59,839 nt of DNA from Desulfosporosinus sp. I2. GTDB lineage: Bacteria; Bacillota; Desulfitobacteriia; Desulfitobacteriales; Desulfitobacteriaceae. Location of the stretch: positions 1 through 59,839 of the forward strand of contig NZ_JYNH01000014.1 in NCBI RefSeq assembly GCF_000960765.1, given 5' to 3'. Shown here one piece after another: positions 16,947-24,977 of this stretch; the first letter of the stretch is position 1; each line of letters begins with the position of its first letter. Both the position numbers and the translations under genes were made by a program. The notes beneath the pieces were generated by a model. It was not told the origin of the DNA, did no database searches, and saw only the letters and a program-made list of their open reading frames with translations.

Positions 16947-18173
16947 TTGCGAATATTAGTCCAGAAGTTTGGCGGAACCTCCCTAGCTACTGAAGAGCGA
17001 AGAGCTCAGGTGGCTTCCAAAGTTTCGGAGGCCATTCATAGTGGATATTCTCCGGTGGTTGTCGTTTCAGCCATTGGCCGTTCCGGAGATCCCTACGCAA
17101 CGGATACGTTTCTGAATATGGTAAAAGGTATAAATCCAGACTTGCCAAAACGCGAGTTAGATCTATTGATGAGTTGTGGAGAAGTAATTTCAGGGACCGT
17201 CTTGGTAAGTACCTTAAATAGCCTGGGACATAAAGCAGTCCTCTTCACAGGAGGGCAAGCCGGAATTATTACGAATAATGATTTTGGAGATGCCCGAATT
17301 GTTAGGGTTGAACCAGGCGAGATACTCGAGCAACTGGCCGAAGGTAAAGTAGTCGTAGTGACTGGATTTCAAGGAATTACGGAAAGTGGCCAGATTACCA
17401 CCCTCGGGCGCGGGGGAAGTGATACCACTGCTTCGGCACTTGGGGTTGCCCTCGAAGCAGAAACCATCGATATTTACACAGATGTCGAAGGAATTATGAC
17501 CGCAGATCCTCGAATCGTGGAAGATGCCCGGATTTTAGATACGGTCACTTATAATGAAATATGTCAGTTGGCTTATCAAGGAGCTAAGGTTATACACCCG
17601 CGTGCTGTAGAGATTGCCATGCAGCGAAATATTCCACTGAGAATTAAATCGACCTTTTCAGATGCACCAGGAACCTTAGTCACTAACCTACATCCCGATC
17701 GTGAAATTGGTACGGATATTACCTCTGATCGAATTATCGCGGGAATTGCCCATACGCCAAGTGTAACTCAACTTCGGATTTTAACGGTCAATGATCCTGA
17801 CATTCATCTAACGGATAAACGAATCTTTAGAGCAATGGCCCTAGCGGATATAAGCGTTGATTTCATCAGTGTACAACCAGAAGCAGTCCTTTATACGGTT
17901 TCAGATGAGGTCGCAGCTAAAGCAATTGGGATCTTACAAAATATGGGTTTTCAACCGGACGTTATTCATAGTTGCGCAAAGGTTTCCATTGTAGGAGCCG
18001 GAATAGCTGGTGTACCAGGAGTTATGGCAGATATGGTAGAAGCACTTTCTGATGCAGGGGTGACTATCTTACAATCGGCTGATTCACATACCACAATTTG
18101 GGTATTAGTTCATAATGTGAACATGGTAGCAGCAGTTCAAGCCTTACACAAAAAATTTAAATTAGATGTCTAA
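16947..18173 (+). CDS. dapG: Aspartate kinase
   Basis: Phosphorylates aspartate, the first step of the aspartate family. The protein has the kinase start QKFGGTSLA, then GRGGSDTTASALGVALEA near residue 150 and TDVEGIMTADPR. Two C-terminal ACT domains (about 265-405) would bind an allosteric amino acid. TTG 16941 abuts the G-run; TTG 16947 has better spacing and gives 408 residues. The position between asd and dapA matches Bacillus dapG, the diaminopimelate-sensitive isozyme; that assignment rests on context, the enzyme activity on sequence. Confidence 0.93.
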   Translation: MRILVQKFGGTSLATEERRAQVASKVSEAIHSGYSPVVVVSAIGRSGDPYATDTFLNMVKGINPDLPKRELDLLMSCGEVISGTVLVSTLNSLGHKAVLFTGGQAGIITNNDFGDARIVRVEPGEILEQLAEGKVVVVTGFQGITESGQITTLGRGGSDTTASALGVALEAETIDIYTDVEGIMTADPRIVEDARILDTVTYNEICQLAYQGAKVIHPRAVEIAMQRNIPLRIKSTFSDAPGTLVTNLHPDREIGTDITSDRIIAGIAHTPSVTQLRILTVNDPDIHLTDKRIFRAMALADISVDFISVQPEAVLYTVSDEVAAKAIGILQNMGFQPDVIHSCAKVSIVGAGIAGVPGVMADMVEALSDAGVTILQSADSHTTIWVLVHNVNMVAAVQALHKKFKLDV

Positions 18174-18208
18174 CCGTAAAAAAGAAGTGGGAAGAAAGGA
18201 TGAGAAAG

Positions 18209-19168
18209 ATGTCTTTTGGAAGAATCTTGACAGCCATGGTGACTCCCATGAATGAAGCGTTAGAGGTTGATTATCAGGAAGCGATACGCTTAGCACAGTA
18301 TTTAGTGGACCATGGCTCAGATGGGGTTGTGGTTTGTGGAACTACGGGAGAATCTCCAACGGTAACAGATCAAGAAAAAATTGAACTTTTTAAAGTAATA
18401 AAAGGGGCTCTGGGTTCTACCGCCATCGTAATTGCAGGGATCGGATCCAATTCGACCAGTTCCAGTATTACGCTCGCCCATAAGGCTTCTACAACGGGTG
18501 TAGATGGTTTAATGGCTGTGGTACCCTATTACAATAAACCTTCTCAGGAGGGGTTGTATCAGCACTTTAAAGCGATCGCTGAGGCAACATCTCTGCCCTT
18601 GATGCTCTATAATGTTCCAGGCAGGACCTCAGCCAATTTAATGCCAGAGACAGTTAAAAGGTTAGCTGAAATCCCTAACATCACCTCCTTAAAAGAAGCA
18701 GCCGGCTCACTCGATCAGGTTAGTGAGCTAAAAAGAATGTTGCCTCCCGATTTTGCGGTTTACAGTGGGGATGACTCCATGACCTTACCCATGTTAGCCT
18801 TGGGGTGTAGTGGGATCGTTAGTGTGGCAGCTCATTTTATTGGAGATGAGATGAAACACATGGTGGACGCTTGGTTTGCTGGAGACACAGCTCAAGCAAC
18901 AAAATCTCATCTTGAACTGTATCCAATTTTCAAAGGTATCTTTATTACCTCCAACCCAGTACCGATTAAAGCCATTATGAATAGGGTCGGGATTAAGGTT
19001 GGTGGGGTTCGTCTACCTTTAGTTGATGCCACAAACGAAGAAATCAAGTTTCTTGAAAAGCTTATGAACGATCACAAGCAGACACAAGTAAGTTATAATA
19101 AAAAACAAGCTTCAGTAATAACAGAATTAAAGGTTGCCTCCGAAAAAACAAATCATCCAATCGTATAA
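18209..19168 (+). CDS. dapA: 4-hydroxy-tetrahydrodipicolinate synthase
   Basis: Condenses pyruvate with aspartate semialdehyde in a TIM barrel. Seen are CGTTGESPT, the catalytic Tyr in LMLYNVPGRTS and the Schiff-base Lys in SLKEAAGSLDQ near residue 160. ATG 18200 is too close to AGAAAGGA; ATG 18209 (MSFGRILTAM) has proper spacing and gives 319 residues. The core ends near residue 290. A Lys/Gln-rich tail of about 25 residues (VSYNKKQASVITELK) is longer than usual. Confidence 0.94.
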   Translation: MSFGRILTAMVTPMNEALEVDYQEAIRLAQYLVDHGSDGVVVCGTTGESPTVTDQEKIELFKVIKGALGSTAIVIAGIGSNSTSSSITLAHKASTTGVDGLMAVVPYYNKPSQEGLYQHFKAIAEATSLPLMLYNVPGRTSANLMPETVKRLAEIPNITSLKEAAGSLDQVSELKRMLPPDFAVYSGDDSMTLPMLALGCSGIVSVAAHFIGDEMKHMVDAWFAGDTAQATKSHLELYPIFKGIFITSNPVPIKAIMNRVGIKVGGVRLPLVDATNEEIKFLEKLMNDHKQTQVSYNKKQASVITELKVASEKTNHPIV

Positions 19169-19209
19169 GTTTTATCAAGATTAATATTGTAAAAAAACCT
19201 CTGTTCAAA

Positions 19210-19330
19210 CGTGAACTGAACCCTGAAAATTGGACAATGAACAACAGACCCCCTATGGTAGAATGAAACATCTGTCATAGGGGGTCTGTGTATGGCTACA
19301 AAGGGAAGTAAGCAATTTGGAGGAAAAATT
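19210..19330 (+). mobile_element. Probable insertion-sequence end remnant
   Basis: GTGAACTGAACCCTGAAAAT followed by TGGACA resembles IS3-family termini. A 14-bp inverted repeat, ACAGACCCCCTATG (19244-19257) and CATAGGGGGTCTGT (19276-19289), comes next, then ATG 19292 opening a frame MATKGSKQFGGKNLEELI typical of a transposase N-terminus. That frame runs into the minus-strand gene and stops, so the element is truncated. The family assignment is from memory of terminus style and is tentative. Confidence 0.5.
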
Positions 19331-19338
19331 TAGAGGAG

Positions 19339-19857
19339 TTAATCTTCGACGAGAGTAAACTGCCAGCCACAATAGAATTCTTCAGGGTGGGGATCTGGTG
19401 GACACGCAATGCACTTCGTCTTAATCCGAGGGTCAATCGTAGAAGCGAATAAAGAGTATTCAACTTCACCAACAGGTTTACAAGGATGGTCAGGCATGTT
19501 CTTCCTTTTTCGGGCGGATTGAACACGACAATCTTTCATATGGAAAATCAAAGTATGATCATCAGGCCTTGAGGATTCTTGCACATTTATAAAGGCATAA
19601 AGTCGAAACTTCAGGGCTCGTTCCAAGGCGTCAAGCCCTCCATCTTTAGGTAAATTAAGGAACTTCATAATGCGTTTGGCCTCAATGACAGTAAACTTTC
19701 GCCAAGCTTCAATATCAAGCTCGACAGCTTCGTCAAGTCCTCGTTTTTGCTCAATGGCTTGGAACCAAAGCCCATCGTGTGCTAACCAACGCACTGCAAA
19801 GTCCTCTAAGAGTGCTTGGGCTTGTTCAAGGGTAAGGTCTTCTTTAGAGTTTAGCAT
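19339..19857 (-). CDS. Conserved hypothetical protein (DUF6125-like)
   Basis: A soluble protein of 172 residues. The frame extends to 19926, but GAAGAAGGG on the minus strand supports ATG 19857 (MLNSKEDLTLEQAQALLEDF). The N-terminal half is helical (VRWLAHDGLWFQAIE). The C-terminal half has a cysteine/histidine set: MKDCRVQSARK, HPCKPVG, KTKCIACPPDPHP and FYCGWQF, which could bind a metal or cluster. I recall similar proteins under DUF6125 in anaerobes, but the label is tentative and no function is known. It is convergent with dapA, next to an IS remnant. Confidence 0.75.
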   Translation of the reverse strand: MLNSKEDLTLEQAQALLEDFAVRWLAHDGLWFQAIEQKRGLDEAVELDIEAWRKFTVIEAKRIMKFLNLPKDGGLDALERALKFRLYAFINVQESSRPDDHTLIFHMKDCRVQSARKRKNMPDHPCKPVGEVEYSLFASTIDPRIKTKCIACPPDPHPEEFYCGWQFTLVED

Positions 19858-19964
19858 TTGATCACCCTTCTTCCTTAGCTTAGGTAGAAATAGTGGACTA
19901 TAATAGTTTGTATATTTAGAAAACATTCTCTACTTGTTTTTAAATTCCTGCCATTAAATAATTT

Positions 19965-19994
19965 AAAGTCATCACCTTGGAGGGTGATGACTTT
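19965..19994. terminator. Hairpin between the two minus-strand genes
   Basis: AAAGTCATCACC (19965-19976) pairs perfectly with GGTGATGACTTT (19983-19994) across a six-base loop. It lies 35 bases past the stop of the DUF1540 gene on the minus strand, so it probably terminates that gene. Confidence 0.75.
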
Positions 19995-20028
19995 ATTGCG
20001 AAGTCTTTAGCCTTAAAAAACCGCCCAA

Positions 20029-20166
20029 TTATTTATTTCCGGGTTCGTAGAAAGCGCATTCTGCTTCACGGTCCATCAAACTGGAAGTAACACTTAGGGT
20101 CTCAAGTTGGCAATGTCCATCCTCGTTATGGCTACATTTGATTGCAGAACAAACAACATTGGTCAT
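20029..20166 (-). CDS. Small cysteine protein, DUF1540-type
   Basis: A 45-residue product starting MTNVVCSAIKCSHNEDGHCQ and ending AECAFYEPGNK. Cysteines at residues 6, 11, 19 and 38 match the C-x4-C-x7-C...C pattern of DUF1540, a one-domain family common in spore-forming Firmicutes and of unknown function, probably metal binding. On the minus strand AGGTGG lies 7 bases before ATG 20166. A hairpin terminator follows. It is short and easily missed by gene callers. Confidence 0.85.
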   Translation of the reverse strand: MTNVVCSAIKCSHNEDGHCQLETLSVTSSLMDREAECAFYEPGNK

Positions 20167-20185
20167 ATTTTTAACCACCTTTCTA

Positions 20186-20283
20186 GTACTGGTCAGAAAG
20201 CATAACATATCGATATATACTTTCTGGGAACATAAGTGCGACTAAGGCTATTGCCTGCGCCTATGGCCTAGCCAAGTTTTCTA
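20186..20283 (+). repeat. Dispersed palindromic element, copy C (core lost)
   Basis: It begins GTCAGAAAGCATAAC and has a left hairpin: AGAAAGCATA with TATACTTTCT. It continues ACATAAGTGCGACTAAGGC and ends GGCCTAGCCAAGTTTTCT. The GAAGACAGTGTCTTC core seen in the other copies is missing, so this looks like a deletion derivative. It lies upstream of rnj. Confidence 0.75.
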
Positions 20284-20338
20284 AACAACATTAATGCTAT
20301 AGTTCCCGAATTTTGAGAGTATATACATAGTCCATGTC

Positions 20339-20364
20339 AAAAAACAGCTACGTAGCTGTTTTTT
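20339..20364. terminator. Perfect 26-bp palindrome, terminator-like
   Basis: Half-site AAAAAACAGCTAC (20339-20351) is followed directly by its reverse complement, ending in six Ts. It can act as an intrinsic terminator in either direction and lies just before the rnj promoter, isolating it from upstream transcription. Confidence 0.75.
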
Positions 20365-20390
20365 GAGAAGGTTAGAGAAGATGAAGTAAC

Positions 20391-20419
20391 TTGCAAGCCC
20401 TCGTTTTTCGCGCTATAAT
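20391..20419 (+). promoter_or_regulatory. Probable sigma-A promoter of rnj
   Basis: TTGCAA (20391-20396), 17-base spacer, perfect TATAAT (20414-20419). Start predicted near 20426, giving a leader of about 190 bases before rnj. The leader contains an open frame of 61 codons (20391-20576) rich in Cys and aromatic residues and without a ribosome site, which I do not regard as a gene. Confidence 0.75.
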
Positions 20420-20615
20420 ATATTATCTTTATTGTGCGGCTAGTTTCATAGATGATAACCGAAATACTGACGAATGCTGGGCGTCATTGTGTTCGTTATG
20501 TTATTTTGCGTCTTTTTGTTGTCTTTATTTATTTTGGGCTTCGAAAGAAATCTCGGAAATCCCCTTAGCTTTTTAGGCACAATGCGAGAGATAGAATAAA
20601 ACAGGAGGGATTTAT

Positions 20616-22280
20616 TTGCCGAAAGAGCATAAACTACAAATTATTCCATTAGGCGGACTGGGAGAAATCGGAAAGAATATGACAGTAATCCGCTATGATA
20701 ATCAGATGGTGCTAGTTGATGCCGGATTAGCATTTCCAGATGATGACATGCTCGGTATTGATATTGTTATACCTGACTACTCCTACTTGATTGAAAACAA
20801 AGAAATGCTATTGGGCGTATTGCTGACCCATGGACACGAAGACCATATCGGTGCTTTACCCTATTTGTTGAGGGATTTAAATGTGCCTCTCTTTGGAACA
20901 CGCTTAACCTTAGGAATTATTCAGTCCAAGATGAAAGAAAATAATCTCAACAATATCAATGCAACTGTAGTGCAACCACGCGATGTCATAAAACTGGGAG
21001 TTTTTAGAATCGAATTTATTCGTGTCAACCATAGTATACCGGATGCAGTAGCCATTGCCATTCACTCGCCTTTAGGAACTATTGTTGTAACTGGAGATTT
21101 TAAACTCGACCATACTCCAGTATCTGGGGAGATTCTGGATATTCATAAATTTTCAGAACTAGGTGACAAAGGGGTATTATGCCTCCTTTCAGATAGTACG
21201 AATGTGGAAAGAGCAGGATTTACACCGTCTGAAAGTCATGTTGGAGAAATGATCAATGAAGCCTTTCGTAATGCAAAAGATCGAGTCATTCTTGCCAGTT
21301 TTGCTTCAAACGTATATCGTCTCCAACAAGCAATCACGGCTGCTGTTGAGACTAACCGCAAGGTAGCGGTAGTGGGTCGAAGTATGGTAAATATTGTTGG
21401 GATCGCCGAGGAACTTGGATATCTGGATATTCCAGAAGGGACCCTTATAGATATCGACGAAATTATCAGTTTACCGGGGAATCAAGCCTGTATTTTGACG
21501 ACGGGGAGTCAGGGAGAACCGATGTCCGCACTAACCCGCATGGCCAATCATGACCATCGACATGTGGCAATTCAACCAGGTGATACGGTGATTATCTCAG
21601 CGAGCCCAATTCCAGGTAATGAAAAATCCGTGGCCAAAACAGTGGATCAACTATTTAAGTTGGGTGCGAATGTGATCTATGAATCAGCAGAAGGAATGCA
21701 CGTTTCTGGTCACGCGAGCCAGGAAGAACAAAAATTAATGTTGAGTATGGTTCGACCGCAGTATTTTATGCCAGTGCACGGAGAATATCGAATGTTGATC
21801 AAACATGCCCAACTCGCGGAACAACTGGGTATTCCTCGGGAAAATATATTCATTACTGAAAACGGAGGAATCATCGAATTTACCCGCCATGGTGCCTCTT
21901 TAGGTGGCAAGGTTATGGCAGGTAAGGTCTTAATTGATGGTTTAGGGGTTGGAGACGTTGGAAACATTGTGCTTAGGGATCGAAAGCAGCTTTCCCAGGA
22001 TGGTATTCTGATTGTAGTCTTAACGATCAGCCGTGCAAGCGGAGCCATTGTTGCAGGACCCGATGTCGTAACACGCGGATTTGTCTATGTGCGTGAGTCT
22101 GAGACGATGTTAGACGAAGCTAAACAAAAAATTAGACAAACAATGGCTCGGTGTCGCGAGAATCGCGTCACAGAATGGGCTGTCTTAAAAAATCAAATTC
22201 GAGATACATTAAGTAAACATTTTTACGAGAAAACACGACGAAGACCTGTTATTTTGCCAATTATTCAGGAGGTTGAATAG
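20616..22280 (+). CDS. rnj: Ribonuclease J
   Basis: Metallo-beta-lactamase/beta-CASP ribonuclease with 5'-3' exo- and endonuclease activity in RNA decay and rRNA maturation. The 554-residue product starts LQIIPLGGLGEIGKNMTVI and has the zinc motif LTHGHEDHIGALPYLL near residue 75, the beta-CASP histidine block MHVSGHASQEE near 365 and PVHGEYRMLIKHA near 390. AGGAGGGA precedes TTG 20616. In Bacillus an RNase J gene (ymfA/rnjB) also follows dapA, so position favours that paralogue; the sequence alone does not separate J1 and J2. Confidence 0.95.
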   Translation: MPKEHKLQIIPLGGLGEIGKNMTVIRYDNQMVLVDAGLAFPDDDMLGIDIVIPDYSYLIENKEMLLGVLLTHGHEDHIGALPYLLRDLNVPLFGTRLTLGIIQSKMKENNLNNINATVVQPRDVIKLGVFRIEFIRVNHSIPDAVAIAIHSPLGTIVVTGDFKLDHTPVSGEILDIHKFSELGDKGVLCLLSDSTNVERAGFTPSESHVGEMINEAFRNAKDRVILASFASNVYRLQQAITAAVETNRKVAVVGRSMVNIVGIAEELGYLDIPEGTLIDIDEIISLPGNQACILTTGSQGEPMSALTRMANHDHRHVAIQPGDTVIISASPIPGNEKSVAKTVDQLFKLGANVIYESAEGMHVSGHASQEEQKLMLSMVRPQYFMPVHGEYRMLIKHAQLAEQLGIPRENIFITENGGIIEFTRHGASLGGKVMAGKVLIDGLGVGDVGNIVLRDRKQLSQDGILIVVLTISRASGAIVAGPDVVTRGFVYVRESETMLDEAKQKIRQTMARCRENRVTEWAVLKNQIRDTLSKHFYEKTRRRPVILPIIQEVE

Positions 22281-22319
22281 ACTTAAGTGTGATTGCTGAG
22301 CTACCTCGGAAAGTCTTGC

Positions 22320-22348
22320 TTGACTGTGAGGAGCTTTAGTGTTAAATT
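22320..22348 (+). promoter_or_regulatory. Probable promoter of the cobalamin-riboswitch operon
   Basis: TTGACT (22320-22325), 17 bases, TAAATT (22343-22348). The start near 22355 falls just before the P1 stem of the riboswitch at 22368, which fits well. Confidence 0.6.
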
Positions 22349-22367
22349 TGTTTTAAAATCAAATAGT

Positions 22368-22526
22368 TGAGCAATGATTTTTCTTAGCAGAAAAATCAAA
22401 ACAGGGAAGCCGGTGTGAATCCGGCGCGGTCCCGCCACTGTAACGGGGAGTTTCTGCCATATCCACTGAGGGGACTTGGGAAGGAGGCAGAAATGATGAA
22501 CCTGAGCCAGGAGACCTGATTGCTCA
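22368..22526 (+). ncRNA. Cobalamin riboswitch (AdoCbl aptamer)
   Basis: The aptamer core reads AGCCGGTGTGAATCCGGC then GCGGTCCCGCCACTGTAA, with the B12 box GAGCCAGGAGACCTG at 22504-22518. P1 is closed by TGAGCAAT (22368-22375) pairing with ATTGCTCA (22519-22526). It controls the downstream cobalt-uptake genes, repressing them when cobalamin is plentiful. A terminator follows at 22572. Confidence 0.96.
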
Positions 22527-22571
22527 CATGCTTTACTCACGATGAATGGGTGGCAGGAATTTTGTTATTTC

Positions 22572-22609
22572 AGCCCTTCATTATTATGAAGGGCTTTTAT
22601 ATATTTTTA
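22572..22609 (+). terminator. Riboswitch expression-platform terminator
   Basis: AGCCCTTCAT (22572-22581), four-base loop, ATGAAGGGCT (22586-22595), then TTTATATATTTTT. Intrinsic terminator 46 bases after P1, the likely regulated stop of the B12 leader. Confidence 0.88.
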
Positions 22610-22618
22610 AGTGTATTA

Positions 22619-22788
22619 GAAAACTTGGCTAGCGCCCGAAGACACTGTCTTCGCACGAATTAGCAGTCTTGTTAGCCTTAGCGAAGGCGGTCGCCATAGT
22701 TGCACTTATGCTTCCAGACGAAGACACTGTCTTCGCACGTATTAGTCTTCTTGCAGTATGTAACGAAGTTATACTTTCTGACTAGTAC
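22619..22788 (-). repeat. Dispersed palindromic element, copy D (near complete, inverted)
   Basis: Read on the minus strand it starts GTACTAGTCAGAAAGTATAA, then ACTTCGTTACATACTGCAAG, two exact GAAGACAGTGTCTTC cores (around 22730 and 22646), CATAAGTGCAACTATGGCGA, and ends GCGCTAGCCAAGTTTTCT. At about 170 bp it is the best model for the full element. It sits between the riboswitch terminator and cbiM, lengthening the operon leader. Confidence 0.85.
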
Positions 22789-22794
22789 ATAAAA

Positions 22795-22960
22795 GGTTTC
22801 CCGAGGGAAACTACCTGCAGGGTAAATGTCTTGTTCAAGCGGGATCTGTTTTCAAAAATGTGAATGCGACTTGAAAGCGGAAGAGAACGCACCGTCCGAG
22901 ATAACCAATGCATTGCTGTCTTTAAGAGGAGTGATGTGAGGTTATCTCTTTATTTTTATG
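22795..22960 (+). promoter_or_regulatory. Unidentified structured leader with a second terminator, upstream of cbiM
   Basis: After copy D come a hairpin GTTTCCC-GA-GGGAAAC (22796-22811), TACCTGCAGGGTA, and TTCAAG (22833-22838) pairing with CTTGAA (22870-22875). GAGATAACC (22898-22906) pairs with GGTTATCTC (22940-22948) and is followed by TTTATTTTTAT, a terminator-like end. This resembles a second leader RNA with its own expression platform. I could not match it to a riboswitch class. Confidence 0.5.
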
Positions 22961-23126
22961 GATAGGAGAGGAGGAGCAAGAATATAAGGAGTGGAGTAAT
23001 GGCGGCCGAGATATTATGGTATTAATTATATAGTTTGAACTTTTTGTACTTCCAATAGTAATTATCAAAGATAGTTAATTAATCATTTAGGTTTGGTGTT
23101 TGATATGAAAAGGAGTTGTTAATATT

Positions 23127-23912
23127 ATGGATCTTCGTAATCTGAAGAATATCAGTTTATTAATAGCCTACGTTTTAGCTGTCTATATCGTCTTCCCCAA
23201 TAATGCTTATGGTATGCATATTATGGAGGGATTCTTGCCTTTTAACTGGGCAGCCTTCTGGTGGATTGCTATGCTTCCGTTTGTTATTGCCGGGGTACAT
23301 TCCATTAAAAAAACAGTTACGCTCCACCCTAGCTTAAAGATGCTGCTCGGTATGGCCGGAGCGTTTGCTTTTGTTCTGTCTGCTATGAAAATTCCGTCCG
23401 TAACAGGTAGTTGTTCGCACCCAACAGGCGTAGGTCTAGGTACCATTCTGTTCGGACCTACAGCGATGACCGTCTTGGGAATGATTGTCTTGATCTTTCA
23501 AGCCCTTCTACTCGCTCATGGTGGAATAACGACCCTAGGAGCAAATACATTTTCCATGGGGATTGTGGGGCCGCTTGTCTCTTACGGTATCTATAAAGGG
23601 TGTCAGAAATTGGGGGCTCCCTTGTGGCTATCTGTTTTTCTATCAGCTACTTTAGGGGATCTAATGACCTACATTACAACATCCTTTCAGTTAGGACTAG
23701 CCTTTCCCGCGGCTTCAGGAGGCGTAATGGCTTCTGCACTAAAATTTATGGGCATATTTGCCTTCACTCAGCTACCCTTAGCTATTAGTGAAGGTATCCT
23801 CACCGTGTTGGTTATTAATATCCTGAGTGCATACAGTCAAAAAGAGTTAGGATTTTTAGGCGTATTTACTGGGAAAGAGTTGCCCACCAGAAAACAGGGG
23901 GTGAAAGCATGA
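23127..23912 (+). CDS. cbiM: Cobalt ECF transporter S component CbiM
   Basis: Substrate-binding membrane subunit of the CbiMNQO cobalt importer. The 261-residue product has an N-terminal signal segment ending near NAYG followed by MHIMEGFLP, the conserved His-containing mature N-terminus that ligands Co2+. Further conserved blocks are [12 protein letters not shown] and [17 protein letters not shown], the latter with a ligand His. About six membrane segments are apparent. It overlaps cbiN by 4 bases (ATGA). It is under the cobalamin riboswitch upstream, though more than 500 bases of leader intervene. Confidence 0.95.
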   Translation: MDLRNLKNISLLIAYVLAVYIVFPNNAYGMHIMEGFLPFNWAAFWWIAMLPFVIAGVHSIKKTVTLHPSLKMLLGMAGAFAFVLSAMKIPSVTGSCSHPTGVGLGTILFGPTAMTVLGMIVLIFQALLLAHGGITTLGANTFSMGIVGPLVSYGIYKGCQKLGAPLWLSVFLSATLGDLMTYITTSFQLGLAFPAASGGVMASALKFMGIFAFTQLPLAISEGILTVLVINILSAYSQKELGFLGVFTGKELPTRKQGVKA

Positions 23913-24205
23913 AACCAATGGCTAAGAATGGTATATTAATTGTAATTGTAGCGGTCCTGGCCTTTGCTCCCCTTTTTCTGGTACGCAATGGCGAATTCGC
24001 TGGAGCAGATGATCGAGCAGAAAAAGCGATAAGCACGATCGATGCCAATTATAAGCCTTGGTTCAAACCCTTGTGGGAACCGCCGAGCGGAGAAGTTGAA
24101 TCTATCTTGTTTGCCCTGCAGGCAGCCCTCGGAAGCGGATTCGTCTTTTATTATTTAGGCTATGCTAAGGGTAAACATAGTGCAAGCAAGAAGGATCAAG
24201 CATGA
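23909..24205 (+). CDS. cbiN: Cobalt transporter accessory subunit CbiN
   Basis: Small subunit with two membrane helices that helps load Co2+ into CbiM. The 98-residue product has an N-terminal helix ([18 protein letters not shown]), the conserved extracellular loop [13 protein letters not shown] with [18 protein letters not shown], and a second helix ([18 protein letters not shown]). It overlaps cbiM and cbiQ by 4 bases each, a tightly coupled operon. Confidence 0.94.
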   Translation: MKPMAKNGILIVIVAVLAFAPLFLVRNGEFAGADDRAEKAISTIDANYKPWFKPLWEPPSGEVESILFALQAALGSGFVFYYLGYAKGKHSASKKDQA

Positions 24206-24972
24206 TAAGCATTGATTGTTATGCCTATAGTAATAATTTGAAAACAGTTCACCCTGTGGAAAAGTCTCTATTCGCGATGATTACTATGGTAGTGTGCCTA
24301 ACGTCTCCTACAGTAATCACCCCTCTTATCGTGTTAGCATTAATGACTGGAGGGATTGTCTGCAAAGCAGGCATCCCTCCCCGGGTTTTTGTTAAACTCA
24401 TGCTTGTTCCTCTATCTTTTCTCCTGATAAGCGTTTTGACGATCGCGTTTTCAATTTCGACCAACCCTTCGGGATTTTGGCTAGCTCAAACGATTAATAG
24501 CGTAACGGTAGGAACACGCTACCCAGATTTGATTACCGCAGTGCATCTCTTTCTAAGATCGTTAGGGGCTGTTTCCTGTCTTTACTTTCTAGCCTTAACC
24601 ACACCCATGACTGAAATAATCACAGTACTTAACAAGATGAAAGTCCCTGTGATTATTACCGAATTAATGGTGCTAATTTATCGCTTTATCTTTGTCTTTA
24701 TGGATACAGCCACCACGATTCGCCGAGCTCAGTTTTCTCGTTCAGGTTATGTATCTATGAAAGGTTCTTACCGTTCTTTAAGTCGGCTCTTTTCTGCGCT
24801 GTTAGGGAAAGTTTTTGTAAAATCCCAAGAACTTTACAATTCCATGGCAGCGCGGTGTTACACGGGTGAGATTAAAGTGCTTACCAAGAAACGTCCCGTT
24901 AGCCTCAGAAATTATCTTATTATAACAGGGTTCGAGATCCCTTTGATCTTATTAAATTTGCTTTGGAGGTAA
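24202..24972 (+). CDS. cbiQ: Cobalt ECF transporter T component CbiQ
   Basis: Transmembrane coupling subunit that links CbiM/N to the ATPase. The 256-residue product has four to six membrane segments and the coupling-helix Ala-Arg-type motifs near the C-terminus: AQFSRSGY near residue 175 and SMAARCYTG near 215. ATG 24202 overlaps the cbiN stop. Length is typical of CbiQ. Confidence 0.93.
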   Translation: MISIDCYAYSNNLKTVHPVEKSLFAMITMVVCLTSPTVITPLIVLALMTGGIVCKAGIPPRVFVKLMLVPLSFLLISVLTIAFSISTNPSGFWLAQTINSVTVGTRYPDLITAVHLFLRSLGAVSCLYFLALTTPMTEIITVLNKMKVPVIITELMVLIYRFIFVFMDTATTIRRAQFSRSGYVSMKGSYRSLSRLFSALLGKVFVKSQELYNSMAARCYTGEIKVLTKKRPVSLRNYLIITGFEIPLILLNLLWR

Positions 24973-24977
24973 TACGT

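Noticed and set aside
20391-20576. 61-codon open frame rich in Cys and Tyr ahead of rnj
   Set aside because: It starts inside the predicted -35 box of the rnj promoter and has no ribosome site. It is leader RNA.
22999-23025. Eight-codon leader peptide MAAEILWY after AAGGAG, upstream of cbiM
   Set aside because: A ribosome site and start are present, but eight codons are too few to judge, and no attenuator structure follows it. Noted only.
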